A stretch of 64,000 nt of DNA, taken from assembly GCF_015751905.1 (NCBI RefSeq), contig NZ_JADOUF010000001.1, positions 1,860,001 through 1,924,000 of the forward strand. Direction: 5' to 3'. Source of the stretch: Longispora fulva (lineage in GTDB: Bacteria > Actinomycetota > Actinomycetes > Mycobacteriales > Micromonosporaceae). Both the position numbers and the translations under genes were made by a program. The notes under the pieces were generated by a model that searched no databases, had not been told where the DNA came from, and worked only from the letters and a program-made list of their open reading frames with translations. Positions 55,511-63,166 of the stretch are shown one piece after another; the stretch's first letter is position 1, and each line of letters begins with the position of its first letter.

Positions 55511-56112
55511 TCCGGGTGGCGGCCGTCGACGACGACCGGATGCTGCTGGAGGGGCTGCGGTCCTGGCTGGCCGACGTGCCCGGTCTGCGTCTGGTGGCGA
55601 CGGTGGGCACCGTGGCGGAGTTGACGGCTCCGGCCGACGTGGTGCTGCTGGACCTGCGGCTGCGCGACGGCACCCTGCCGGCCGACAACATCCGCCGGCT
55701 GGTGGCCGACGGGAACCGGGTGCTGGTGATCAGCACGGTCCCGGACCGCGACCAGGTCATCGCCGCGATCCGGGCCGGTGCCGGCGGCTACCTGACGAAG
55801 GACAACGACCTGGCCACCCTCGTCGGGGCGCTGCACGCCGTGGCCGCCGGGGACACGGCGTACTCGCCGGAGCTCGCGCACGCCCTCGCCAACGACCCGG
55901 CCGGCCCGCCGCTGTCGGCACAGGAGCGGGCCGTGCTGGTCGCCTACGCGTCCGGCCTGACCCTGACGGCGGCGGCCCGCCGGGCCGGGGTGTCCCCGCA
56001 CACGGCGAAGGCGTACCTGGACCGGGTCAAGGACAAGTACCGGCAGGCGGGCCGGCCCACCTGGACGAAGCTGGACCTGGCCAACCGGGCCCGCGAGGAC
56101 GGGCTGCTCTAG
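55507..56112 (+). CDS. LuxR/NarL-type response regulator
   Basis: 201 residues from GTG 55507. Receiver: AAVDDDRMLLEGLRSWL with the acidic pocket, phosphoacceptor Asp in VVLLDLRLRDG, and conserved Thr and Lys in LVISTVPD and GGYLTKDND. The output helix-turn-helix is PLSAQERAVLVAYASGLTLT with AARRAGVSPHTAKAYLDRVK, the LuxR pattern. Its stop overlaps the convergent lipoprotein stop by CTAG. Target genes are unknown. Confidence 0.93.
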   Translation: MIRVAAVDDDRMLLEGLRSWLADVPGLRLVATVGTVAELTAPADVVLLDLRLRDGTLPADNIRRLVADGNRVLVISTVPDRDQVIAAIRAGAGGYLTKDNDLATLVGALHAVAAGDTAYSPELAHALANDPAGPPLSAQERAVLVAYASGLTLTAAARRAGVSPHTAKAYLDRVKDKYRQAGRPTWTKLDLANRAREDGLL

Positions 56113-56849
56113 TAGCTGCTGGCGTCCACCGGGCCGAAGATGGCGTGCGGATGCCCGAGTGCCGAGGTGTGCAGCTGGAGGAGGAACTTCGGCCCGGTCG
56201 GCGGGTGCACGTACACCGGGCTGATGCCGGTGCCGCCGCCGTCGATCTTCTCCAGGGTGAAGGTGTCCGGCCGGGTGTCGTGGGTGGTGATGTACGTCAG
56301 GGCGTCGCCCACTGACAGGGTGGCCATCCGGGGCTGGTTGCCGGCCTGCCACGCCTCGAGGAACGCCTTGGCGTACTCCCCGGCGTCAGTGGGCGTCCTG
56401 GTCGGGTCGAACGTGCCGCCGCGCAGGGCCTGCGGGTGGCCGAGCAGCTCGTTGCGCAACTGGAGGGTCAGTTCGTCGCCGTAGGTGTTGCGGAACACGC
56501 AGTAGGAGGAGCCGGCGGCCCCCTCGCAGCGCACGTGGCTGAAGTGCGTGTCGTAGCAGGCGCACAGGTCCATCGAGTGGAACAGCTCGCTGGTGTTGAG
56601 CTGGGCCAGGCGGGCGGTGTCGTGTCCGGTCCACGCGGCCAGCGCCGCCTCGGCGTACGCGCGCGCCTCGGTGGGGTATCCGGCGGGGGCTGCCGTGGCC
56701 GGTGGGGCCGCTGACCCGGTCGGCGCCGGGGCGGGGGCGGCGGTGACCGTCGTGGCGGCGGTCGGGGCGGGGGCCGGTGCGGGCGAAGGGGTGCACCCGG
56801 CCAGTGCGACCGACGCCAGGATCGCGAGCACGGTGAGTCGACGGCGCAT
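56109..56849 (-). CDS. Lipoprotein with two repeated domains, unknown
   Basis: 246 residues from ATG 56849. Lipobox ALAGC near residue 20. A Pro/Ala/Thr-rich linker (SPAPAPAPTAATTV) follows. Then two similar blocks: YAEAALAAWTGHDTARLAQL...LLGHPQAL and YAKAFLEAWQAGNQPRMATL...ALGHPHAI, each ending in a GHP-type strand, so the mature part is an internal duplication. The first block contains extra Cys (DLCACYD, RCEGAAGSSYCVFR). Function unknown. Its stop overlaps the two-component gene by 4 nt. Confidence 0.82.
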   Translation of the reverse strand: MRRRLTVLAILASVALAGCTPSPAPAPAPTAATTVTAAPAPAPTGSAAPPATAAPAGYPTEARAYAEAALAAWTGHDTARLAQLNTSELFHSMDLCACYDTHFSHVRCEGAAGSSYCVFRNTYGDELTLQLRNELLGHPQALRGGTFDPTRTPTDAGEYAKAFLEAWQAGNQPRMATLSVGDALTYITTHDTRPDTFTLEKIDGGGTGISPVYVHPPTGPKFLLQLHTSALGHPHAIFGPVDASSY

Positions 56850-56929
56850 GTTCCTACTCCTCGGTACAAGGGAGCCGAAGCTAGCACGCCGCCGCAATCG
56901 CCGCCGTGGATGTGTCGGAGAGCCGTCAG

Positions 56930-57925
56930 CTACGCCAGGGACGGGATGACCGTCTCCGCGTACGCGGCCAGGGTCTCCCCCTTCGCGTCGTGCTGCAGAT
57001 ACACCGCGAACTGGTCCACACCCAGGTCACGCAACTCTTTCAGCCGCCGGACGTGCTCAGAGGGCGGCCCGAGCACGCAGAACCGGTCGACGATCTCGTC
57101 GGGCACGAACGTGGTGTGGGTGTTGCCGGCCCGGCCGTGTTCGGCGTAGTCGTAGTCCTGCCGGCCCCGGATGTAGTCGGTGAGCGCCTTGGGGACGGCC
57201 CCGGTGTCGCCGTAGCGGGCCACGATGTCGGCCACGTGGTTGCCGACCATGCCGCCGAACCAGCGGGTCTGGTCGCGCTGGTGCGCCAGGTCGTCGCCGA
57301 CGTAGGCGGGCGCTGCGACACAGATCTTCACGGCGTCCGGGTCGCGGCCGGCGCGCTCGGCGGCGGTGCGCACCGCGCCGATCATCCACGCGGCGATCTC
57401 GGGGTCGGCGAGTTGCAGGATGTACCCGTCGCCGACCTCGCCGGCCACCGCGAGGGCCTTGGGGCCGTAGGCGGCGACCCACACCTCCAGGCTGCCGCCG
57501 GTGTACCAGGGGAAGTGCAGGTCCTGGCCCCGGTAGCGGACGGTGCGGCCGTTGGCCAGGCCCCGGACGACCTCGACGCACTCCCGCAGCTCTTTCAGAC
57601 TGGAGGGCTGCAGACCGAGGGTGCGCATCGCCGAGTCGCCCCGGCCCATGCCGCAGACGGTCCGGTTGCCGTACATCTCGTTGAGGGTCGCGAACAGCGA
57701 CGCGGTGACCGTCCAGTCCCGGGTGCCGGGGCTGGTGACCATCGGGCCGACCATGACGCGTTCGGTGGTGGCGAGGATCTGGCTGTAGATGACGAACGGT
57801 TCCTGCCACAGCAGGTGCGAGTCGAAGGTCCACACGTGGCTGAACCCGGCCCGTTCGGCCCGCTGGGCCAGCGCGACGACGTCGCGGGCCGGCGGGTCGC
57901 ACTGCAGGACGACGCCGATGTCCAT
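56930..57925 (-). CDS. F420-type LLM-class oxidoreductase of the pyrimidine operon
   Basis: 331 residues from ATG 57925, 2 nt after the dehydrogenase gene. Luciferase-like monooxygenase fold: MDIGVVLQCDPPARDVVALA, WTFDSHLLWQEPFVIYSQIL, MVTSPGTRDWTVTASLFATL, NRTVCGMGRGDSAMR and EVWVAAYGPKALAVAGEVGD. I recall this group as the TIGR03842 family, F420-dependent, found beside dihydropyrimidinases. Its reaction is unknown; reduction of a pyrimidine ring or oxidation of a product is possible. No NADPH-type dihydropyrimidine dehydrogenase is in the window. Confidence 0.88.
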   Translation of the reverse strand: MDIGVVLQCDPPARDVVALAQRAERAGFSHVWTFDSHLLWQEPFVIYSQILATTERVMVGPMVTSPGTRDWTVTASLFATLNEMYGNRTVCGMGRGDSAMRTLGLQPSSLKELRECVEVVRGLANGRTVRYRGQDLHFPWYTGGSLEVWVAAYGPKALAVAGEVGDGYILQLADPEIAAWMIGAVRTAAERAGRDPDAVKICVAAPAYVGDDLAHQRDQTRWFGGMVGNHVADIVARYGDTGAVPKALTDYIRGRQDYDYAEHGRAGNTHTTFVPDEIVDRFCVLGPPSEHVRRLKELRDLGVDQFAVYLQHDAKGETLAAYAETVIPSLA

Positions 57926-57927
57926 CG

Positions 57928-59403
57928 TCACCTCACCTTCGGGAAGCCGAGGTCGACCGCGCTGGTCGCGGGGTCGGGCCACCGGGACGTGACGACCTTG
58001 GCCCGGGTGTAGAAGGCGATGCCCTCGGGGCCGTACATGTGCAGGTCGCCGAACAGGGAGGACTTCCAGCCGCCGAAGGAGTAGTAGGCGACGGGCACCG
58101 GGATGGGCACGTTGATCCCGACCATCCCGCACACCGCGTCGTACTGGAACTGCCGCGCCGCCCCGCCGTCGCGGGTGAACAACGCCGTCCCGTTGCCGTA
58201 CGGGTTGGCGTTGACGAGCGCGAGGGCCTCCTCGTAGGTGTCGACCCGCACGACGGACAGCACGGGGCCGAAGATCTCGTCGGTGTAGAACACCGAGTCG
58301 GTGCCGACGTGGTCGACGAGGCACGGGCCGAGGAAGAACCCGGGCCCGTCGTGGGCGTCGCGGCCGTCGATGACGACCTGCCCGCCGGCGGCGTCGAGGT
58401 AGCCGGCGACCCGGTCGCGGTGCTCGCGGCTGATCAGGGGGCCCATCTCGGCGTCGGGGTCGCTGGCCGGGCCGACCCGGATCTGCCGGATCCGCTCGGC
58501 GATCGCGTCGACGAGGGTGTCGCCGACGGAACCGACGGCCACGACGACGGAGACGGCCATGCACCGCTCCCCCGCCGAGCCGAACCCGGCGGACACGGCC
58601 GCGTCGGCGGCGGCCGGCACGTCCGCGTCGGGCAGCACCACCATGTGGTTCTTCGCCCCGCCGAGCGCCTGGACGCGTTTGCCGGCCCGGGTGCCCGCCT
58701 CATAGACGTGCCGTGCGACGGGAGTGGAGCCGACGAAGCTCAGCGCGGCGATGTCGGGGTCGGCGATCAGCGCGTCGACCGCCTCCCTGTCGCCCTGCAC
58801 GACGTTGAACGCGCCCGGCGGCAGCCCGGCCTGCATGAGCAGGTCGGCGAGCAGCAGCGACACCGACGGGTCCTTCTCGCTGGGCTTGAGGACGAACGTG
58901 TTGCCGCAGACCAGGGCGTTGCAGAACATCCACATCGGCACCATGGCCGGGAAGTTGAACGGGGTGACGCCGGCGACGACGCCGAGGGGCTGGCGGATGG
59001 AGTACACGTCGACGCCGGTGGCGGCCTGTTCACTGAACCCGCCCTTGAGCAGGTGCGGCGCGCCGGTGGCGAACTCGATGTTCTCCAGGCCGCGGGCGAC
59101 CTCGCCGAGCGCGTCGGCGACGGTCTTGCCGTGCTCGGCCGACAGCAGGGACGCGATCTCCTTGCGTTGGGCGTCGACGAGCTCGCGGAACCGGAACATC
59201 ACCTCCGCGCGCCGCGACAGCGACGCCGCCCGCCAGCCGGGCTGGGCCGCCAGGGCGCTCTCGACCGCCGCGCGGACCTCGGCGGGGGTGGCGGCGAGGA
59301 CCTCCGCCTGCTGGGTCCCGGTCGCCGGGTCCCACACGGGCAGGCGCCGGGTCCCCGCGCCGGACACCGCCGCGTTGTCGATCCAGTGCTTGACCTGCTT
59401 CAT
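57928..59403 (-). CDS. mmsA: CoA-acylating (methyl)malonate-semialdehyde dehydrogenase
   Basis: 491 residues from ATG 59403, behind AGGAGG. Aldehyde dehydrogenase fold with catalytic Cys281 (GSAGERCMAVS) and oxyanion Asn150 (VTPFNFPAMVPMWM). FTRDGGAARQFQ and VGINVPIPVPVAYYSFGGWK are hallmarks of MmsA, which turns malonate or methylmalonate semialdehyde into acetyl- or propionyl-CoA with release of CO2. In this operon it should finish the breakdown of beta-alanine from uracil (or beta-aminoisobutyrate from thymine). Confidence 0.94.
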   Translation of the reverse strand: MKQVKHWIDNAAVSGAGTRRLPVWDPATGTQQAEVLAATPAEVRAAVESALAAQPGWRAASLSRRAEVMFRFRELVDAQRKEIASLLSAEHGKTVADALGEVARGLENIEFATGAPHLLKGGFSEQAATGVDVYSIRQPLGVVAGVTPFNFPAMVPMWMFCNALVCGNTFVLKPSEKDPSVSLLLADLLMQAGLPPGAFNVVQGDREAVDALIADPDIAALSFVGSTPVARHVYEAGTRAGKRVQALGGAKNHMVVLPDADVPAAADAAVSAGFGSAGERCMAVSVVVAVGSVGDTLVDAIAERIRQIRVGPASDPDAEMGPLISREHRDRVAGYLDAAGGQVVIDGRDAHDGPGFFLGPCLVDHVGTDSVFYTDEIFGPVLSVVRVDTYEEALALVNANPYGNGTALFTRDGGAARQFQYDAVCGMVGINVPIPVPVAYYSFGGWKSSLFGDLHMYGPEGIAFYTRAKVVTSRWPDPATSAVDLGFPKVR

Positions 59404-59414
59404 CGCGGCTCCTC

Positions 59415-60824
59415 CTACATAAGGTACTGCGACAGGCCCCGCCGCAGGTAGCGACCGTGCCCCTTGCGCCCGTGGTACCCCGCGCCGTCGACGATCACGC
59501 TGCCCCGGGAGATGACGGTGTCGACCCGGCCGTCGATCCGGGTGCCCTCGTAGGCGGAGTGGTCCATGTTCATGTGGTGGGTCTCGACGCCGATCGTGGT
59601 GTGCCCGGCCGGGTCGTAGACGACGATGTCGGCGTCGGAACCGGGGGCCAGGACGCCCTTGCGCGGGTAGAGGCCGAACATCCGGGCCGGGGTGGTCGCC
59701 ACCGTCTCGACCCAGCGCCGCAGGGACAGCTGTCCGTCGACGACGCCCTGGTAGATCAGGTCCATCCTGTGTTCGACGCCGCCGATCCCGTTGGGGATCT
59801 TGGAGAAGTCGCCGACGCCCAGTTCCTTCTGGTCCTTGAAGCAGAACGGGCAGTGGTCGGTGGACACCACGGCCAGGTCGTTGGTGCGCAGCCCGCGCCA
59901 CAGGTCGCGGCCGTGCGGCTCGAACTTGCTGCGCAGCGGGGTCGAGCACACCCACTTGGCCCCTTCGAACCCGGGCGCGCCGAGCTGGTCCTCCAACGTC
60001 AGATACAGGTACTGCGGGCAGGTCTCCGCGAACACGTTGCGCCCGGCGTCGCGGGCGGCGGCGACCTGTTCGAGGGCCTCGCTGGCCGACAGGTGCACGA
60101 TGTAGAGCGGGCAGTCCCTGGCGACCTCGGCGAGCCGGATGGCCCTGTGCACCGCCTCGGCCTCCAGGGCCGGGGGCCGGGTGAGGCCGTGGTAGATCGG
60201 GTCGGTCTCGCCCCGGGCCAGGGCCTGCTGGATCAGGACGTCGATGGCGATGCCGTTCTCTGCGTGCATCATGATCGTGGCGCCGTTGTCGCGGGCCCGC
60301 TGCATGGCGCGCAGGATCTGGCCGTCGTCGCTGTAGAACACGCCGGGGTAGGCCATGAACAGCTTGAAGCTGGTGATGCCCTCGGTCTCGACCAGTTGGT
60401 CCATGGCCGCCAGGGCCGCGTCGTCGACCCCGCCGAGGATCATGTGGAAGCCGTAGTCGATGTGGCATTCGCCGTCGGCCTTGGCGTGCCAGGCGGCGAG
60501 CCCGTCGGCGACCACCTCGCCGGTGCGCTGCACCGCGAAGTCGACGATCGTGGTGGTGCCCCCGAAGGCCGCGGCCCGGGTGCCGGTGTCGAACGTGTCG
60601 CTGGCGCTGGTGCCGCCGAACGGGAGCTGCATGTGGGTGTGCACGTCGACGCCGCCCGGGATGACGTACTTGCCGGTGGCGTCGATCTCGCGTCGGGCGG
60701 TGTCTTCGGGGGCGCGGCCGGGGGCGAACAGGGCCGCGATGGTCTCGCCCTCGACGAGGACGTCGGCGAACGTGGCCCCGGAGGGGCCGATGACCGTGCC
60801 GCCCTTGATCAGTAGGCCGGTCAC
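59415..60824 (-). CDS. hydA: Dihydropyrimidinase (D-hydantoinase family)
   Basis: Hydrolyses dihydrouracil to N-carbamoyl-beta-alanine. 469 residues from GTG 60824, overlapping the ureidopropionase stop (GTGA). Binuclear zinc ligands: His62 and His64 (VDVHTHMQLP), the carboxylated Lys154 (TSFKLFMAYP), His in YIVHLSASEA and Asp in VVSTDHCPF. VFYSDDGQILRAM and ETHHMNMDHSAYEG are typical of the family. Flanking genes supply the next steps. Confidence 0.94.
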   Translation of the reverse strand: MTGLLIKGGTVIGPSGATFADVLVEGETIAALFAPGRAPEDTARREIDATGKYVIPGGVDVHTHMQLPFGGTSASDTFDTGTRAAAFGGTTTIVDFAVQRTGEVVADGLAAWHAKADGECHIDYGFHMILGGVDDAALAAMDQLVETEGITSFKLFMAYPGVFYSDDGQILRAMQRARDNGATIMMHAENGIAIDVLIQQALARGETDPIYHGLTRPPALEAEAVHRAIRLAEVARDCPLYIVHLSASEALEQVAAARDAGRNVFAETCPQYLYLTLEDQLGAPGFEGAKWVCSTPLRSKFEPHGRDLWRGLRTNDLAVVSTDHCPFCFKDQKELGVGDFSKIPNGIGGVEHRMDLIYQGVVDGQLSLRRWVETVATTPARMFGLYPRKGVLAPGSDADIVVYDPAGHTTIGVETHHMNMDHSAYEGTRIDGRVDTVISRGSVIVDGAGYHGRKGHGRYLRRGLSQYLM

Positions 60825-61663
60825 GGCGTCACCAGCGGCCCGTAGGCGTCCGGGCGGCGGTCGCGGTAGAACTGCCAGCGGTCGCGCACCTCGGCCAGCA
60901 GGCCCATGTCCAGGTCGCGCACGATCAGCTCCGGGTCGTGGTCGTGCCCGACGTCGCCGACGAACTTGCCCTCGGGGTCCACGAAGTAGGAGGTGCCGTA
61001 GAAGTCGTTGTCGCCCAGGTCGCTCTCGACGCCGACCCGGTTGATCGCCCCGACGAAGAACTCGTTGGCCACGGCCGCCGCCGGCTGTTCGAGCTTCCAC
61101 AGGTACGCCGACAGACCCCGGCTGGTCGCCGACGGGTTGAACACCAGCTGCGCGCCGGCCAGGCCCAGGGCGCGCCAGCCCTCGGGGAAGTGCCGGTCGT
61201 AGCAGATGTACACGCCGACCTTGCCGACGGCGGTGTCGAACACCGGGTACCCCAGATTGCCGGGTTTGAAGTAGAACTTCTCCCAGAAGCCCTTGACCTG
61301 GGGGATGTGGGTCTTGCGGAACTTGCCGAGGTAGCGGCCGTCGGCGTCGAGGACGGCCGCGGTGTTGTAGAGGACGCCGGGTTGTTCCTGCTCGTACACC
61401 GGGAGCACCATGACCATCCCGAGTTCGCGCGCGAGTGCCTGGAACCGCTCGACCGTCGGGCCGGGGACCGATTCGGCGTAGGAGTAGTAGGCGGCGTCCT
61501 GCACCTGGCAGAAGTACGGGCCGTAGAACAGTTCCTGGAAGCAGATGACCTTCGCGCCCCGCGCGGCGGCCTGCCGGGCGTACTCCTCGTGCGCCTTGAT
61601 CATGGATTCCTTGTCGCCGGTCCACGTCGTCTGCACGAGTGCCGCGCGAATGATGTCCGCCAT
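60821..61663 (-). CDS. Nitrilase-superfamily beta-ureidopropionase
   Basis: 280 residues from ATG 61663, behind GGAGGGA. Catalytic triad of the nitrilase fold: Glu44 (CFQELFYGPYF), Lys117 (KFRKTHIP) and Cys154 (VYICYDRHFPE). NPSATSRGLSAYLWKLEQPA is characteristic of the beta-alanine synthase branch, which cleaves N-carbamoyl-beta-alanine to beta-alanine, CO2 and ammonia. First gene of the four-gene operon; a frame upstream to 61711 is open but has no better start. Divergent from the GntR regulator. Confidence 0.92.
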   Translation of the reverse strand: MADIIRAALVQTTWTGDKESMIKAHEEYARQAAARGAKVICFQELFYGPYFCQVQDAAYYSYAESVPGPTVERFQALARELGMVMVLPVYEQEQPGVLYNTAAVLDADGRYLGKFRKTHIPQVKGFWEKFYFKPGNLGYPVFDTAVGKVGVYICYDRHFPEGWRALGLAGAQLVFNPSATSRGLSAYLWKLEQPAAAVANEFFVGAINRVGVESDLGDNDFYGTSYFVDPEGKFVGDVGHDHDPELIVRDLDMGLLAEVRDRWQFYRDRRPDAYGPLVTP

Positions 61664-61817
61664 GCTCAGTCCCTCCGTCGTGCCGCGTGGGCGGTGTGGA
61701 GAACTCACCATCTGTATCAGGTTCGCGGCGCCCAGTCACGCATACCGGGCGCCGATTCCTGGAACGCGAAAACCCCGCCTTTCGGGTACCCGTGGCGGGG
61801 TCGCCCGAAGCTAGAAT

Positions 61818-61830
61818 ATTGTTGAACAAT
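61818..61830. promoter_or_regulatory. GntR/FCD operator palindrome
   Basis: A perfect 13-bp palindrome ATTGTTGAACAAT lies in the divergent gap, 19 nt before the GntR gene and 155 bp before the ureidopropionase gene. It resembles the TTGT-N-ACAA sites of FadR-type regulators, and it is the only AT-rich stretch in the gap. Confidence 0.65.
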
Positions 61831-61848
61831 TCTGGGCTGGGGGTGACC

Positions 61849-62511
61849 ATGGATCTGCCCGGCGACCTCCGGCTCCTCGACCGGTCGAGTACGGCCGACC
61901 GGGTGGCCCAGGTGCTGCGCGCCCGGATCGCGGCCGGCGAGCTGCCACCGGGCACCCGGCTGTCGGAGAGGGCGCTCACCGACGGGCTGGGCGTCTCCCG
62001 CAACACCCTGCGCGAGGCGTTCCGGCTGCTCGCCCACGAACACCTGCTGCGGTACGAGCTCCATCACGGCGTGCACGTCCGTCAGCTCTCGTCCGCCGAC
62101 GTGACCGACATCTACCGGGTGCGGCGCGCGCTGGAGTGCGCCGGCGTCCGGGCCGCGGCCGGCTCGACCGGCGGGCAGGGCGAGGTTCTCGAGGCCGTCG
62201 GTGCCGGGGAGCTGGCCGCGGCGGCCGGGGACTGGGCCGCCGTGGGGACCGCCGACATCTCCTTCCACCGCGCCGTGGCCGGGCTGGCAGGCAGCGCGCG
62301 GATCGACCGGCACATGGACGTGGTGCTCGCCGAGCTGCGGTTGGCGTTCCTGGAGATGGCGGACCCGCGCGCGTTCCACGAGCCGTACCTGCGCCGCAAC
62401 CGGGTCATCGCCGACCTGCTCACCGCCGGGGACCTCGCCGGGGCCGAGACCGAGCTGCTCGGCTACCTCGACGCCGCCGAACACCAGATCCTCAGCCGGA
62501 TGTCCGGATGA
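61849..62511 (+). CDS. GntR-family regulator (FCD domain)
   Basis: 220 residues from ATG 61849; GTG 61843 is an alternative. HTH: RIAAGELPPGTRLSERALTD, GLGVSRNTLREAFRLLAHEH. The FCD helical domain begins near VTDIYRVRRALECAGVRAAA and shows metal- or ligand-binding His residues in DISFHRAVAGLAG and FHEPYLRRNRVIADLL. The stop overlaps the pxpB start (ATGA), so it is cotranscribed with oxoprolinase genes, and it faces the pyrimidine operon across a shared gap with one operator. It may sense a degradation product common to nitrogen catabolism. Confidence 0.9.
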   Translation: MDLPGDLRLLDRSSTADRVAQVLRARIAAGELPPGTRLSERALTDGLGVSRNTLREAFRLLAHEHLLRYELHHGVHVRQLSSADVTDIYRVRRALECAGVRAAAGSTGGQGEVLEAVGAGELAAAAGDWAAVGTADISFHRAVAGLAGSARIDRHMDVVLAELRLAFLEMADPRAFHEPYLRRNRVIADLLTAGDLAGAETELLGYLDAAEHQILSRMSG

Positions 62512-63116
62512 GGATCCGATCCGTGGGCGCGCACGCACTGCTCCTGGAGGTGGACTCCACCGCGGCGGTGGCGGCCCTGCACACCGAGCTCGTCCGACGC
62601 CGCGCGGCCGGCCTGCTGGCGGGGGTGACCGAGATCGTGCCCGCGGCCCGTACCGTGCTGCTGGACGGGGTCAGCGCACCGGAGCCCCTGGCCCGCGACC
62701 TCGCCGGGCTCGTGGTGCCGCCGGTCGGCCCGGCCGAGGGGCCGCTGATCGAGGTGCCGGTCGTCTACGACGGGGCCGACATCGACGAGGTCACCGCGCT
62801 GTGGGGAGCACCGGTGGCGGCGGTGCACCCTTCGTTCGAGTACCGGGTCGCGTTCTGCGGGTTCTCCCCCGGATTCGGGTACCTGACCGGGCTGCCCGAG
62901 GGTCTGCACGTGCCCCGGCGGGCATCGCCCCGGACCGTCGTGCCGGCGGGAGCCGTGGCGGTCGGCGGCGAGTTCACCGGGGTGTACCCGCGCCCCTCGC
63001 CCGGAGGTTGGCAGCTGATCGGGCACACCTCGGCCGTGGCGTGGGACCCGGACCGGGAGCCGGCGGCACTGTTCACGCCCGGTACCCGCGTCCGATTCGT
63101 GGCGGTGTCCCCATGA
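62508..63116 (+). CDS. pxpB: 5-oxoprolinase subunit PxpB
   Basis: 202 residues, the KipI-like subunit of ATP-dependent 5-oxoprolinase PxpABC, which opens pyroglutamate to glutamate. VPVVYDGADIDEVTALWG, FCGFSPGFGYLTGLPEGLHV and the following PRTVVPAGAVAVGGEFTGVY are conserved. It begins inside the GntR stop (ATGA). Unusually, pxpC does not follow directly; a 17-codon micro-ORF bridges the two. Confidence 0.92.
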   Translation: MRIRSVGAHALLLEVDSTAAVAALHTELVRRRAAGLLAGVTEIVPAARTVLLDGVSAPEPLARDLAGLVVPPVGPAEGPLIEVPVVYDGADIDEVTALWGAPVAAVHPSFEYRVAFCGFSPGFGYLTGLPEGLHVPRRASPRTVVPAGAVAVGGEFTGVYPRPSPGGWQLIGHTSAVAWDPDREPAALFTPGTRVRFVAVSP

Positions 63117-63166
63117 CCGGGACACGGATCCGGTGCCGTGCCGGTGCCCGGGTCGGGTTCCCGTGA
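63113..63166 (+). CDS. 17-residue bridging micro-ORF between pxpB and pxpC
   Basis: ATG 63113 overlaps the pxpB stop (ATGA) and its own TGA overlaps the pxpC GTG (GTGA at 63163-63166). The product is MTGTRIRCRAGARVGFP. It could keep ribosomes moving from pxpB to pxpC or may be a chance frame in a 46-bp spacer. Confidence 0.3.
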   Translation: MTGTRIRCRAGARVGFP

